Shown: one piece after another, positions 55,594-64,000 of the stretch | Position numbering within the stretch: position 1 is the first letter of the stretch | How the letters are laid out: each line of letters opens with the position of its first letter | From: JALYXV01 sp963733505 | GTDB taxonomy: Bacteria; Actinomycetota; Acidimicrobiia; Acidimicrobiales; Palsa-688 | DNA length: 64,000 nt | Assembly: GCA_963733505.1 (NCBI GenBank) | Contig: CAVTDW010000025.1 | Span: forward strand, 62,001-126,000 | Direction of reading: 5' to 3' | Position numbers and translations under genes: made by a program | The notes under the pieces: generated by a model | Seen by the model: the letters and a program-made list of their open reading frames with translations, nothing else | Database searches by the model: none | What the model was told of the DNA's origin: nothing

Positions 55594-56595
55594 CTACCGA
55601 CCCGACAGGAAGTCGGCGAACGCCTGGGCCAGCGCCTGGGCAACCTTTTGGCGAAAATCGGGTGACCGCAACAGGGCCGCGTCGGTGCTGTTGCGCATGT
55701 TGCCGGTTTCGATGAACACCTTGGGAACCGTCGAGAGGTTCAGGCCTCCGAGGTCGCTTCTGGTCTCGAGTCCGCTGCTGGCGGTATAGGTGGCGAACGG
55801 CATACCGGTCGTGGCCTGATAGTCCCGTCGCACGTCGAGCGCCAAGCGGTCCGAGGGCACGACGATGGCGGTGTTGTACCCCGCAACCGGCGCCGGTTGG
55901 ATCACGTGGAATCCCCGGCCGCTCGGCGGTCCTCCGTCGGCGTGGACGGAGATGGCCGCATCGGCGTGGGCTCGGTTGCCGATGGCCGCCCGTTCGGTGA
56001 TGCACGGGCCGTACCCGTTGTTGTCGGGGCGGGTCAACACGACCGTGGCGCCCGCGGCCCGCAGGAGCGCCGCCAAACGGGTGGCCACGTCGAAGTTGTA
56101 CGCCGCCTCCGTGTAGCCGTCGTTGGTCTGGGTCCCGGTCGTGTCGCACGCCTTGTACCCGTTGCCCACGAACACTTGCTGGTTGATGAAGGAGGCATGC
56201 GCTCCGTTGCCTCCGTTGTGGCCGGGGTCGACGAGGATCGTCTTGCCGCGCAGCCCACCGAGGACGCCCGACGCCGAGGACGGCGAGGGCGCCGAAGCGG
56301 GCGAGGCCTGTGCGGGCGTGGTCGTCGCCCTCGGTCCGGTCGTCGTGGTGCTGGCGGCCGCCGCCTTTCCCGTGCTGGTCGTCGACGCAGCCACGGTGGC
56401 GGCCGTGGTGCTCGTCACCACGACGCGTGCCTGGGCCGTCGGTCCGCTCGACGCGCCACTGCCGGCGCAGGCCGAGAGGGTGCAGGCGGCGAGGCAGGCG
56501 ACTACCAGTCGGAAACAGACAGCGGGACTCGGCGTGGCGTCACCGTACCGGGGCAGACTCTCGCGGTGGCGGTCATCGTGTTCTTCCACGCCCAT
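55594..56595 (-). CDS. N-acetylmuramoyl-L-alanine amidase lipoprotein (Amidase_3)
   Basis: About 333 residues on the longest frame. TLSACAGSG is a lipobox; an Ala/Thr/Ser-rich linker precedes the amidase. ILVDPGHNGGNG, YNFDVATRLAALLRAAGATVVLTR and ISVHADGG carry the zinc ligands, and FIETGNMRN the catalytic Glu. It cuts peptidoglycan stem peptides at the cell surface. The start is uncertain: ATG 56595 overlaps lmbE on the other strand, and a shorter start near 56,556 is possible. Confidence 0.75.
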   Translation of the reverse strand: MGVEEHDDRHRESLPRYGDATPSPAVCFRLVVACLAACTLSACAGSGASSGPTAQARVVVTSTTAATVAASTTSTGKAAAASTTTTGPRATTTPAQASPASAPSPSSASGVLGGLRGKTILVDPGHNGGNGAHASFINQQVFVGNGYKACDTTGTQTNDGYTEAAYNFDVATRLAALLRAAGATVVLTRPDNNGYGPCITERAAIGNRAHADAAISVHADGGPPSGRGFHVIQPAPVAGYNTAIVVPSDRLALDVRRDYQATTGMPFATYTASSGLETRSDLGGLNLSTVPKVFIETGNMRNSTDAALLRSPDFRQKVAQALAQAFADFLSGR

Positions 56596-57324
56596 CCCGA
56601 CGACGAGGCCATCTTCACTGGCGGCACCATCGCCCGGTTGAGCGACGCCGGCCATCGGGTGGTCGTGGTCGTGGCGACGGGCGGAGAACTCGGGATCCCG
56701 CACGCCGCCGAGCATTTGGCCGCCGTTCGCCAAGGCGAGACAGCACGGGCGGCTTCCTTGCTTGGGGTCTCCAGCGTCGTCTTCCTCGGTTACCAGGACT
56801 CCGGGTTGGCGGGGGACCCGGCCAACCGATCCGAGGGTGCGTTCTGCGCCGCCGACCCATGCGACGTCGCCGCCCGCCTGGCACAGGTCCTGATCGAGGA
56901 GGATGCCTGCGCGCTCGTCGTCTACGACGAGTTCGGCATCTACGGCCATCCCGACCACGTGCAGGTCCACCGTGCCGGCCTCCTGGCCGCGGAGCGGGCG
57001 GCCACCCCGACGGTCTACGAGGCCACGGTCGACCGGGAGTACCTGCACTTCGTCGAAACCCACCTGGTCGAGGAGGCGATCCTGGCCGGCGATCTCGGTC
57101 TGGCCCGGTCCAACATCGGGGTCCCCACGGTGATGGTCACGACCACGGTGCCGGTCGGCGTCGTGCTCGACCGCAAGCGGGCTGCCATGGCGGCGCACGC
57201 CAGCCAGATTCCCGAAACGACCTCGGCCATGCAGATCGGCCTGGAGCAGTTCGCAGCCGTGTATGGCTGGGAGTGGTTCATCCGCCGCGGCCCCGAGGGC
57301 CCGGTCGACCTGTTGCAGCCGTAA
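56566..57324 (+). CDS. LmbE/PIG-L family deacetylase
   Basis: A 252-residue protein. HAHPDDEAIF is the zinc-binding AHPDDE motif, and IYGHPDHVQVHRAG supplies the other His. The family removes N-acetyl groups from sugars; MshB and Mca of mycothiol metabolism are actinobacterial members, but this sequence is not assigned to either. The start is GTG 56566. It is divergent from and overlapping the amidase frame. Confidence 0.8.
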   Translation: MAVIVFFHAHPDDEAIFTGGTIARLSDAGHRVVVVVATGGELGIPHAAEHLAAVRQGETARAASLLGVSSVVFLGYQDSGLAGDPANRSEGAFCAADPCDVAARLAQVLIEEDACALVVYDEFGIYGHPDHVQVHRAGLLAAERAATPTVYEATVDREYLHFVETHLVEEAILAGDLGLARSNIGVPTVMVTTTVPVGVVLDRKRAAMAAHASQIPETTSAMQIGLEQFAAVYGWEWFIRRGPEGPVDLLQP

Positions 57325-57346
57325 TCCCGTTCACTCTCCGGGCGAC

Positions 57347-57406
57347 TTATGGCTCTCTGGTCCGCCTACAGCGCTGGACGACCATAAGCCGCCACCAGAG
57401 CCATAA
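57347..57406. terminator. Bidirectional hairpin between convergent genes
   Basis: TTATGGCTCT pairs with AGAGCCATAA at the outer arms, with TGG/CCA inside. It lies in the 95-bp gap between lmbE and the dienelactone hydrolase gene, so it can terminate both. Confidence 0.65.
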
Positions 57407-57419
57407 CTAACCCGCAGAG

Positions 57420-58154
57420 TCACGCCAGATAGCGGCCGAAGAAGTCCCAGATGAGCGGCCAACCCTTGTTGGCGGCCTCGGGGCGGTAATTGGGTCGGTC
57501 GACGGCGAAGAAGGCGTGGCCGGCGTCGGCCATGGTGTGGAACTCGAAGGACTTGCCGTGCGCCTGGAGCACGCCAGCCAGCGTCGCCGTCTCGGCGGGC
57601 GAGGGATTGCGGTCCTCGGCGCCGAACAGCCCGAGTAGGGGACACGACAAGTCGCCGGCCAATCCCACGATTGGGCGCGTCTTGAGCGGCGAATCCTCGG
57701 GTGGCGGACTGACGATGAACGCTCCGTAACAGTCGACCGCCGCATCGAGGGGCAATCGGCAGGCGGCCAGGAAGGCGTGCCGGCCGCCCGAGCAGAAGCC
57801 GATGACGCCCACCTTGGCGTTGCTCGACGGCAGGGACCGCAAATAGCGGGCGGCCGAGTCCACGTCACCCACCAGCCGTTCGTCGGGTACCCCGCCCGCG
57901 GCCCGGACGATCGCGGCCGCCTCCGCCGGCGAGGCGCCCGGCGCATCCCGGCTGTACAGGTTGGGGCAGATCGCCAGATACCCGTGCGCGGCGAACCTCC
58001 GGGTGATCTCCAACGACGCCTCGTCGTAGCCCGGGAGGTGGTGGATCACGACCACTGCCCCAAACGGCCCGCCGCCGAGTGGTTGCGCGAGGTACGCCTC
58101 TATCTCGTCGCCATCGTGAGCCTGAGACGTGGACCGTTTCGGCCCGCAAGTCAT
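57420..58154 (-). CDS. Dienelactone hydrolase family protein
   Basis: A 244-residue alpha/beta hydrolase. IGFCSGGRHA has a Cys nucleophile, GAEDRNPSP the Asp and ADAGHAFF the His of the Cys-Asp-His triad. The family opens dienelactones in chlorocatechol breakdown; the substrate here is unknown. It starts at ATG 58154. Confidence 0.85.
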   Translation of the reverse strand: MTCGPKRSTSQAHDGDEIEAYLAQPLGGGPFGAVVVIHHLPGYDEASLEITRRFAAHGYLAICPNLYSRDAPGASPAEAAAIVRAAGGVPDERLVGDVDSAARYLRSLPSSNAKVGVIGFCSGGRHAFLAACRLPLDAAVDCYGAFIVSPPPEDSPLKTRPIVGLAGDLSCPLLGLFGAEDRNPSPAETATLAGVLQAHGKSFEFHTMADAGHAFFAVDRPNYRPEAANKGWPLIWDFFGRYLA

Positions 58155-58262
58155 CGGTCACGGCGGTCAACCGTACGCCAGCGCAGTTCCGAACATCAGG
58201 TCAGGGGGACCAACCAGGAAAGGCGGCCGGGCTTGACTTGGCGGATGTGGGAAGGTGGACCG

Positions 58263-58652
58263 ATGCGAGTCGACGCCCACCAGGCGGCCGCGGCGGCCCT
58301 GGCGGGAATGCTCACCGTCACCGGCGTGGCCCATTTCGTCGTTCCCCGGTTCTACGACCCGATCATCCCCCACGCCCTGCCGGGGACTGCCCGCGGCTGG
58401 GTGCTCGCCAGCGGTGGGGCCGAACTCGCCGTCGCCGCCGCCGTGGCCGCCCGGCGCAGCCGCCGGGCCGGAGCAACGATGGCCGCGGTGCTCTTCCTCG
58501 CCGTCTTCCCGGCCAACGTGCAGATGGCAGTCAACTGGAGTCGCCGGAGCACACTCGAGGCGACCCTGGCGTGGGCCCGGCTGCCGTTGCAGGTGCCCCT
58601 GATCTGGTGGGCGCTGCGGGTGCGCCGCGCCAGCGCCCCGCTCACCGTCTGA
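58263..58652 (+). CDS. DoxX-like small membrane protein
   Basis: A 129-residue protein with four membrane helices (AAAALAGMLTVTGVAHFVV, ASGGAELAVAAAVA, MAAVLFLAVFPANVQMAV, LQVPLIWWALRV). FYDPIIPHALPG is typical of DoxX-like/DUF4267-type proteins. GGAAGG lies upstream of ATG 58263. Its role is unknown. Confidence 0.65.
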   Translation: MRVDAHQAAAAALAGMLTVTGVAHFVVPRFYDPIIPHALPGTARGWVLASGGAELAVAAAVAARRSRRAGATMAAVLFLAVFPANVQMAVNWSRRSTLEATLAWARLPLQVPLIWWALRVRRASAPLTV

Positions 58653-58702
58653 ACTGTTCAAAAAAGGGTTAGACGAGTCGGTGGCCACGCCACAGTGGGC
58701 CG

Positions 58703-61304
58703 GTGATGGGGCGGCTGCGGTTCCTTCGATGGTCCCCGTGGTTGCGCGCCCCGCTGCTGGCCTTCCGCTCCCCGGCGCTGTTCGCCGGTGTCGGGGTGGC
58801 GGGGGTGGTGCTGGGGTTGGCGGCTGGATCCCGGCCGGTCTTGACCTCGTCGGCCACGAGAGGCGCCCTGCGCCAGGACCTGGCCAAGGGCTGCCGTATG
58901 ACGTCGGCCTGCGGGTAGTCCGCCAAGCGGCGGTGCCCGCGGCCGGGGGAGTGTCGCCGCCCACCGACGCGCCCCCGCCCCGTCCCCCGACGCCGCGCCC
59001 GCAATCGATCTGGGCACAGCCGAGTCGACGCTGGTGGGAGCGGTTCGAGGAACTCCCCACCTCGGCCCCGAGGTCACGACGGTCTTCGGGGGCAACGCCG
59101 ACGCCTCGATCGCGGGCAACGCCCAACCGCCTCAGCAAATCGCCCTGGTCGCCCGGCGAGGGGCGGAGCAGCACATTCACATCCTCAGCGCCGTCGCCTC
59201 CCCCGGCATCTGGCTGCCCGACACGACGGCAGCTCAGCTCCACGCGGTCGCCGGGAGCGTGCTGGATCTGCGGGTGGGCGCCGCCGTGTTGCCGATCGCG
59301 GTCCACGGCATCTTCCGGGACCTGCTCCTCGAGCGGGACCAGTTCTGGTGCTCCCTGCAGCCCCAGATCGAGGTGTTCGGCAACGCGACCACGCCGCCCG
59401 TGGCCGTCGTCGACCAGCCGCAGTTGATCGAGCGATCACTGCAGCACACCGACAAGGGCAGTGTCACCGCATGGTGGGAGTTCCCGCCCGACGCCCGAAA
59501 CTGGACGATGTCCGCGGCCCGGGCCGTCCGGGCCCACCTCGGGTCGGTCGCCGCGTCCAGCGAGGATCCGGACTCCCGCCTCGCCAAAGCGGTCGGCGAA
59601 GGCCCGGCCCACTTCGACCTCCCCGCCAGCATCCAGCACGCCGAGCAGACCGAGGCGGCAGTCGCCTCGGCGGTCGGGCCGGTGAGCCTGGCGAGCGTCG
59701 CCGTGGCGCTACTCGTGATCATCGCCGCCAGCGGGACGTGGCTCGAGCGCCGCCGAGTCGAGCTCCGCGTCCTCGCCATACGAGGCGCCTCGCCGGGAGC
59801 GTTGGCGGCCAAGGCGATGCTCGAGCTGTCGGTGCCGACGCTGGTCGGAGCCGCCGCGGGCCTGACGGTGGCAGTGTCGACGGTGCGTTGGTTCGGGCCG
59901 AGCGCGGTGGCCGAACCCCGGGCGTTGCTCGTTGCAACCGTCTCCGCCCTCGTCGCCGCCCTGCTCGGCGTGGCCGTCGGGGCCGTCGTGGTGGCCACAC
60001 GGGTGCGCAACCTCGACGTCCGTTCGGGTGTTCTCGGGGAAAAAGAGCGACTACCTGCTCTATCTGGTCCTGGCGCTGGCCGCGCCGCCTCACGAGTTGT
60101 GAACTCCGGTGGGGCCGTCGATCGCTGCATCGATACGTGGACGGTATTCCTGGTGGACGTCTTCAACGGTACGAGGTCATGTGCCCACGCCGTCCTGATG
60201 CCGGGTGATCGCTTTCCTATCTGCTCCCTGGGCTACGTGGCGTTGTTCTGACCTCGGCCTGGTCGACCGCCCGGCGATCTCGAAGCGGGCCGGTGGCGGG
60301 CCTCTCCAAAGATGACCGCGTCGGCAGCGTCGATCGGCATCGTCAGTTCGGAGCGTCGCTGGCGGCAACGCTTCGGCACGGTCGAGCCATGACTCCGCTG
60401 GCGCCGGCCGCCGCCCAAGCCTTCAACCGGCAGGTGCCCGTCCCCGTCCTCCCTACGACCCGGCTGCGGCCCATGCCACACCGTGACCGTCACCGCCGAG
60501 GGCACCGCCACCACAGGGCCATCCCGCATCGGTCGTGCTCGGCGTGGACCCGGCGACCTTCGCCCGGGCGGCGTTCTGGGAGTCGAGCTTCGCCGGCTGC
60601 GTCGCTGCCCAACCTGCTGCGCCGCCTGTCCGACCACCCCGACACGGGACCGGTTCCGGTATCGCGGTCGGGCAGATCGCTCGCCTGACCGGACTCACGA
60701 TCGCATTGTCGGGCGACAAGGGCACGATATTCCTTCCTGCCGCGAGTGGTGGGACGGGCCAAGGCCTTCCCTGGCCAGCAGACCGGTCGTGACCTGCTGG
60801 TGGTCAATCGGGCCGCGTTGATCCGGATCGGGGTCAACGAGGCGCCCCAGATCTGGGTCAGCAGCGCCCCCGGGGGCCCCGGCTGGCGCGGCACCGGGCG
60901 CGCCATCTTCGCGCCCAGCCTGCAGCGGTTCGCCGGGCAGTGCCCTCCAACCCCAGCTGTGGGCCCTCGACTACCTTCACCTGATCGGCCTGGCGGAGGG
61001 AGCGGTGACGTTGTGCGGCATCGGCCTGTACTTCGCGGCAATCCCGGCGACGGCGCCTCGGGACGGCACTCGCCCTGCGGCTCGGAGTCAAGGCGCGCAG
61101 CGCCCACCAGGCGACGCTGGCCGAAGTGGCCGCACTCTGACCGGCGGTCTCGTCGTCGGCGTGGGTCTGGCCTGGCTGGCCGTAGCGCTCGTCTTCTCCC
61201 GGTTGGACCCCCTCCCGAACAGCCCTCCGAGCCCCTTGTTCCGCTTCGATGCCATCGCGGCCGCCTGGTGCGTGATCGGCGCCATCGTGTCGGGCATCGC
61301 CTGA
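58703..61304 (+). pseudogene. Decayed FtsX-type ABC transporter permease
   Basis: Fragments of one large permease appear in order but in different frames. The N-terminus (RAPLLAFRSPALFAGVGVAG) starts at 58706 and soon shifts. A long fragment at 59034-60100 has the FtsX core (ERRRVELRVLAIRGASPGAL). The second half is scattered over 60,430-61,304: VLGVDPATFARAAFWESS, GDKGTIFLP and LIGLAEGAVTLCGIGLY. Stops and frame changes occur every 100-400 bp, far more than elsewhere. It is a likely pseudogene. Confidence 0.75.
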
Positions 61305-61384
61305 GCCGCCATCGTCGAACGGCCCTCGAGCGCCCGACCCCTTCCCGAACTGCGGCGCGATGCCCGCTGAGCCCGGCTCCGGCC

Positions 61385-61690
61385 TGGCGGCAGCTGAAGC
61401 GAGCTGGTCCAGATCTACCGCGTGCGACTGTTTCGGGAACGGGGATACGGGGGACGACGACCATGCGGGCCCTCGCGGCGAGCGGGGGTGCTCGGGCGTC
61501 GGCAAGTCGCCCTACTACGACTACTTTGCGTCGAAAGAGCACCTGATCCAGGCCTTCTACGACCAGGCCTACCTGCTGCACGCCCGCCGCAGCCCGGCCC
61601 ATCCTGCGTGTCCAGCGACCGACGAAACACGACCTGACGGCGGCCGCGAATCGGCGTCATCGAGGCGATGGCTCGACGTGATCAGCCCTG
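61385..61690 (+). pseudogene. Remnant of a TetR-type regulator
   Basis: A helix-turn-helix N-terminus is spread over three frames in 200 bp: RLFRERGYGG, then TTMRALAAS, then YYDYFASKEHLIQAFYDQAYL. This is the TetR DNA-binding pattern. The ligand-binding part is not recognisable. It lies between permease and ATPase remnants. Confidence 0.65.
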
Positions 61691-62386
61691 ATCGGGCCTT
61701 CGGCGCAGCTTCAAGAAGCCGCCGAACGAGCTGTCCGACGGCGAGCAGCAGCGGCTGGCGATAGCCATGGCGGTGGCCGGCGACCCGGACCTGATCATCC
61801 CGACCAGCCCCCGCCGCCTCGCCCCAGTCGGCGCCCGCTCCGAAACGCCTCGATCGCCCCTGACGAAGGCCGGGCAGACGTTCGTCGTGTCGTCCCACGA
61901 CCTGGTGGTGACTGATCGGTCCGATCAGGTTCTGGTCATTCGCCGAGGCGTCCTGGCTGCGGTCAAGTCGGCCGGGGACCGTTGCGCGTGACGTGGATCC
62001 CGGCTCCGAACCAGAATCCGACGAGGCCCTGCGCCAGCTCCCGGCCGGGTGGCCGAGGTCTGTCAGGCGATGGTCACCCTGCCAACCGTGACCGCGCTGC
62101 TCACGCCGCAAAATCAGCAAGACCCTGCGCCAGGAGTCATGCCGTCGATGGATTCGACCTGGCCTGCGCCGGTGTACTGGTCGTCACTGCTCGGGCCGTC
62201 CTGCATCGGGAGACGACCATCGTCCACCTGTCTGGCCGACCCCTCCGACCCGCGGCCCGCACCCGCCTCCTCGCCCGCCGCACCGCGCCGATGGTCGTGC
62301 GGGGGATCTCCCTCGCCCGACTCCCCGTCCTGCGGGCCACCATTGCCGACCTGGTCGCCCTGATCGCCGAGCTCAAGTCGCTCTGA
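61691..62386 (+). pseudogene. Remnant of an ABC ATPase (LolD/MacB type)
   Basis: LSDGEQQRLAIAMAVA is the ABC signature and VVSSHD the H-loop, but the Walker B region reads PDLIIPTSP, with the Asp-Glu pair lost, and Walker A is absent. Later fragments (ALRQLPAGRVAEV) sit in other frames. The frame to 62386 overlaps the HIT gene end. It cannot be a working ATPase as written. Confidence 0.7.
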
Positions 62387-62798
62387 GCGCCTCCCCGATG
62401 GCACCGGCCGTGGCGGCCGCCGCCGCCTCGTCGGGGTAACGCTGCCGGGGCCACATGAACCCCCGCAGCCCGTCCTTGCGCTTGCGGGGAACCACATGCA
62501 CGTGCAGGTGGGGGACGCTCTGGCTCACCCGGTTGTTGATCGCCACGAAGGAGCCGTCCGCTCCCATGGCGGCTTCGACCGCCGCCGCCAGACGCCGGGT
62601 GGCGGCGAACAGCGGCTCGACCAGCTCCGGCGGCAGGTCCGTCAAGGTCTCGAAGTGCCGCTTCGGGATGGTCAGAACATGGCCGGGGAAAAGGGGGCGG
62701 ATGTCGAGGAACGCCAGTACCTCCGGCTCGTCCAGCACGACATGGCCGGCCGTCGCGCCGCTCACGATCTGGCAGAACAGGCACCCGGTCTCGGCCAC
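62373..62798 (-). CDS. HIT family protein
   Basis: A 141-residue protein. HLHVHVVPR is the His-triad motif of nucleotide hydrolases or transferases, FCQIVSGATAGHVVLDE the usual N-terminus, and LFPGHVLTIPKRHF the core. GTG 62798 is taken as the start. Substrate unknown; the class cleaves AMP-linked compounds. Confidence 0.9.
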   Translation of the reverse strand: MAETGCLFCQIVSGATAGHVVLDEPEVLAFLDIRPLFPGHVLTIPKRHFETLTDLPPELVEPLFAATRRLAAAVEAAMGADGSFVAINNRVSQSVPHLHVHVVPRKRKDGLRGFMWPRQRYPDEAAAAATAGAIGEALRAT

Positions 62799-62838
62799 GC
62801 CCGTCAGACTCTCAGAGATTGTGTGCCAGCATGCACCT

Positions 62839-63282
62839 ATGGCAAACGAGTCAGCTGTGCCCTTCACCGGCGGGATTCCCGAGACGAGTCTGCCCGACGC
62901 ACCGGGCCAGGCCCAAGGGGCATTGGCCCGCGCCCTCGCCCAGCCCGAGGACCAGCGCAAGGCGGCATTGGCCACGGTCGCGGCCACCTATCCCCGATAC
63001 GTGCAGGCGTGGGCCGAGCTGGCCGAGATCGCCACCGACGACATCGAAGGCTATGCCTACGCCCGGGTGGGCTACCACCGCGGCCTCGACGCCCTGCGCG
63101 GCGCCGGGTGGCGGGGCTCGGGCTATGTGCGGTGGCGCTACCAGTCCAACCGAGGCTTCCTGCGGGCCCTCGACCAGCTCCGCAGCCGGGCGGCGGCGAT
63201 CGGTGAGAAGGACGAGGAGGAGCGGTGTTTCCTGTTCCTCCATCAGCTCGATCCCAACTGGGACAAGCGGGAACGGGACTGA
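62839..63282 (+). CDS. DUF3151 family protein
   Basis: A 147-residue protein with YAYARVGYHRGLDALRGAGW and RGFLRALDQLR, the helical core of the actinobacterial DUF3151 family. No function is known. It is divergent from the HIT gene. Confidence 0.85.
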   Translation: MANESAVPFTGGIPETSLPDAPGQAQGALARALAQPEDQRKAALATVAATYPRYVQAWAELAEIATDDIEGYAYARVGYHRGLDALRGAGWRGSGYVRWRYQSNRGFLRALDQLRSRAAAIGEKDEEERCFLFLHQLDPNWDKRERD

Positions 63283-63289
63283 GCGTTCG

Positions 63290-64000
63290 TTGATTGCGGG
63301 GCGTGAGCCGGGTGGTGACCCGGGCCAAGCCGCCGCCGCGGCCTATGCCGACCGCATCTCGGGAGGATCACCGCGGGAGGTATTTTCCCCCCGTCGTAGT
63401 GCCGTCGACCAGGTCCGGGTCTACGCCTTGGACGGGGCGTGGCACCTGGTGACGTTGGGGCTGGCGGACCAGGGGTTCGAGCTGACGGTGCGGCTGGCGC
63501 GGGGCGACGACGAGTTGCCGACGTGGGCCGTCGACCTGCTGGTGAGCCTGGCGGCGTACGCCCGGCGCAGCGGGCACGGCTTCGCCGACGGCCACCAGAT
63601 CGACCTGCGGGGGCCCATCAAGCTCGATGCCGAGACGGCGATCACGGCCGCGGCGGTGACCGTGGACCCGGCGCTCGGGGCGCTGGGCGAGGTCCAGTTC
63701 CTGCAGCTGGTCGGGCTGACGGCCGACGAGTTGGAGCTGTGCCGGTCGTGGCGGACCTCGGCGGTGGTCGAGTTGTTGCGGGGCCGTGACCGGTGGCTCA
63801 CGACGGCGCTTGACCGCCCCTCGCTGCTCGACGACCCGGCGCTGCGGGAGGCGGCCCAGGCCGGCGTGACGGCCGAGGGCAGCGCCCTCGACGAGCTCGG
63901 CGTGACCACCCTCGGGTGGCACTGGCGGGGGCGGGGGAAACGGCGGGTGCTGGTGGTGACGCTCGGGGCCGGGGCGGCGACGGCGCTCGGGCCCGCGTTG
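63290..64000 (+). CDS. Suppressor-of-fused-like domain protein (partial)
   Basis: The frame from TTG 63290 is open to the window end. REVFSPRRSAVDQVRVYAL, WHLVTLGLADQGFELTVRL and PTWAVDLLVSLAAYARRSG match bacterial SUFU-like proteins, which often serve in immunity or toxin contexts elsewhere. The dispersed motif GGGAGGTATTTTCCC lies within its codons (63375-63389). The C-terminus is outside the window. Confidence 0.7.
   Translation, partial: MIAGREPGGDPGQAAAAAYADRISGGSPREVFSPRRSAVDQVRVYALDGAWHLVTLGLADQGFELTVRLARGDDELPTWAVDLLVSLAAYARRSGHGFADGHQIDLRGPIKLDAETAITAAAVTVDPALGALGEVQFLQLVGLTADELELCRSWRTSAVVELLRGRDRWLTTALDRPSLLDDPALREAAQAGVTAEGSALDELGVTTLGWHWRGRGKRRVLVVTLGAGAATALGPAL

Noticed and set aside
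1..64000. tRNA, rRNA, insertion sequence or prophage genes
   Set aside because: None was recognised: no tRNA arm patterns in the gaps, no transposase or phage proteins.

Overview
The window is high-GC DNA, mostly GTG/ATG starts and Actinomycetota-type gene content: a ChoD-like GMC oxidoreductase, IspD-IspF, DUF3151, DUF1345, a Lhr-type helicase, a Pkn-type Ser/Thr kinase, FdhD and MobA. Several genes have a TANNNT -10 box 6-11 nt before the start codon, which suggests leaderless transcripts. The best fit is an actinobacterium, possibly Acidimicrobiia; this is inferred from gene content, and no rRNA or tRNA gene was seen to confirm it.

Layout. 1-6 kb: two hemerythrin-like proteins, small hypotheticals, a C39/papain-like protein, a four-copy hairpin repeat array, a GNAT and a two-domain DUF427 protein. 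6-13 kb: a matrixin-like protease, then a large Lhr helicase with a LexA-like box over its start, and an amidohydrolase. 13-17 kb: a homospermidine synthase-like gene, a Tim44-like protein, and a minus-strand group of DUF350, glutathionylspermidine synthase-like ATP-grasp enzyme and Ser-rich lipoprotein. 17-26 kb: ispDF, an intergenic repeat cluster, the cholesterol oxidase-like gene and phosphoenolpyruvate carboxylase. 26-34 kb: Rieske and MgtC proteins, a crotonase, a DMFase-like surface protein, and a DUF1800/DUF1501 (Tat) pair. 34-45 kb: EamA transporter, phosphoribulokinase-like kinase, ABC ATPase, GH38 mannosidase, J-domain protein, cold-shock protein, YcnI-like protein, acyl-CoA dehydrogenase. 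45-57 kb: FdhD/MobA, Ser/Thr kinase, PHP phosphoesterase, SirB1-like protein, diguanylate cyclase, tyrS, isochorismatase-like hydrolase, cell-wall amidase, LmbE deacetylase. 58.7-62.4 kb: a decayed ABC transporter/TetR locus. The end holds a HIT protein, DUF3151 and a partial SUFU-like gene.

Several otherwise intact genes (lhr, homospermidine synthase, DUF1501, phosphoribulokinase-like, tyrS) carry single-base frameshifts. Because tyrS is normally essential, I read most of these as base-level indels in the assembly. The 58.7-62.4 kb region is far denser in lesions and looks like real decay.

The most interesting points are the polyamine-related neighbourhood at 13-17 kb, a dispersed 74-bp hairpin element with copies at 19.0 and 44.1 kb, the tandem hairpin array at 4.25 kb, and very small genes at 22.4, 50.4, 51.3 and 53.4 kb that end at strong hairpins or overlap the next start codon.
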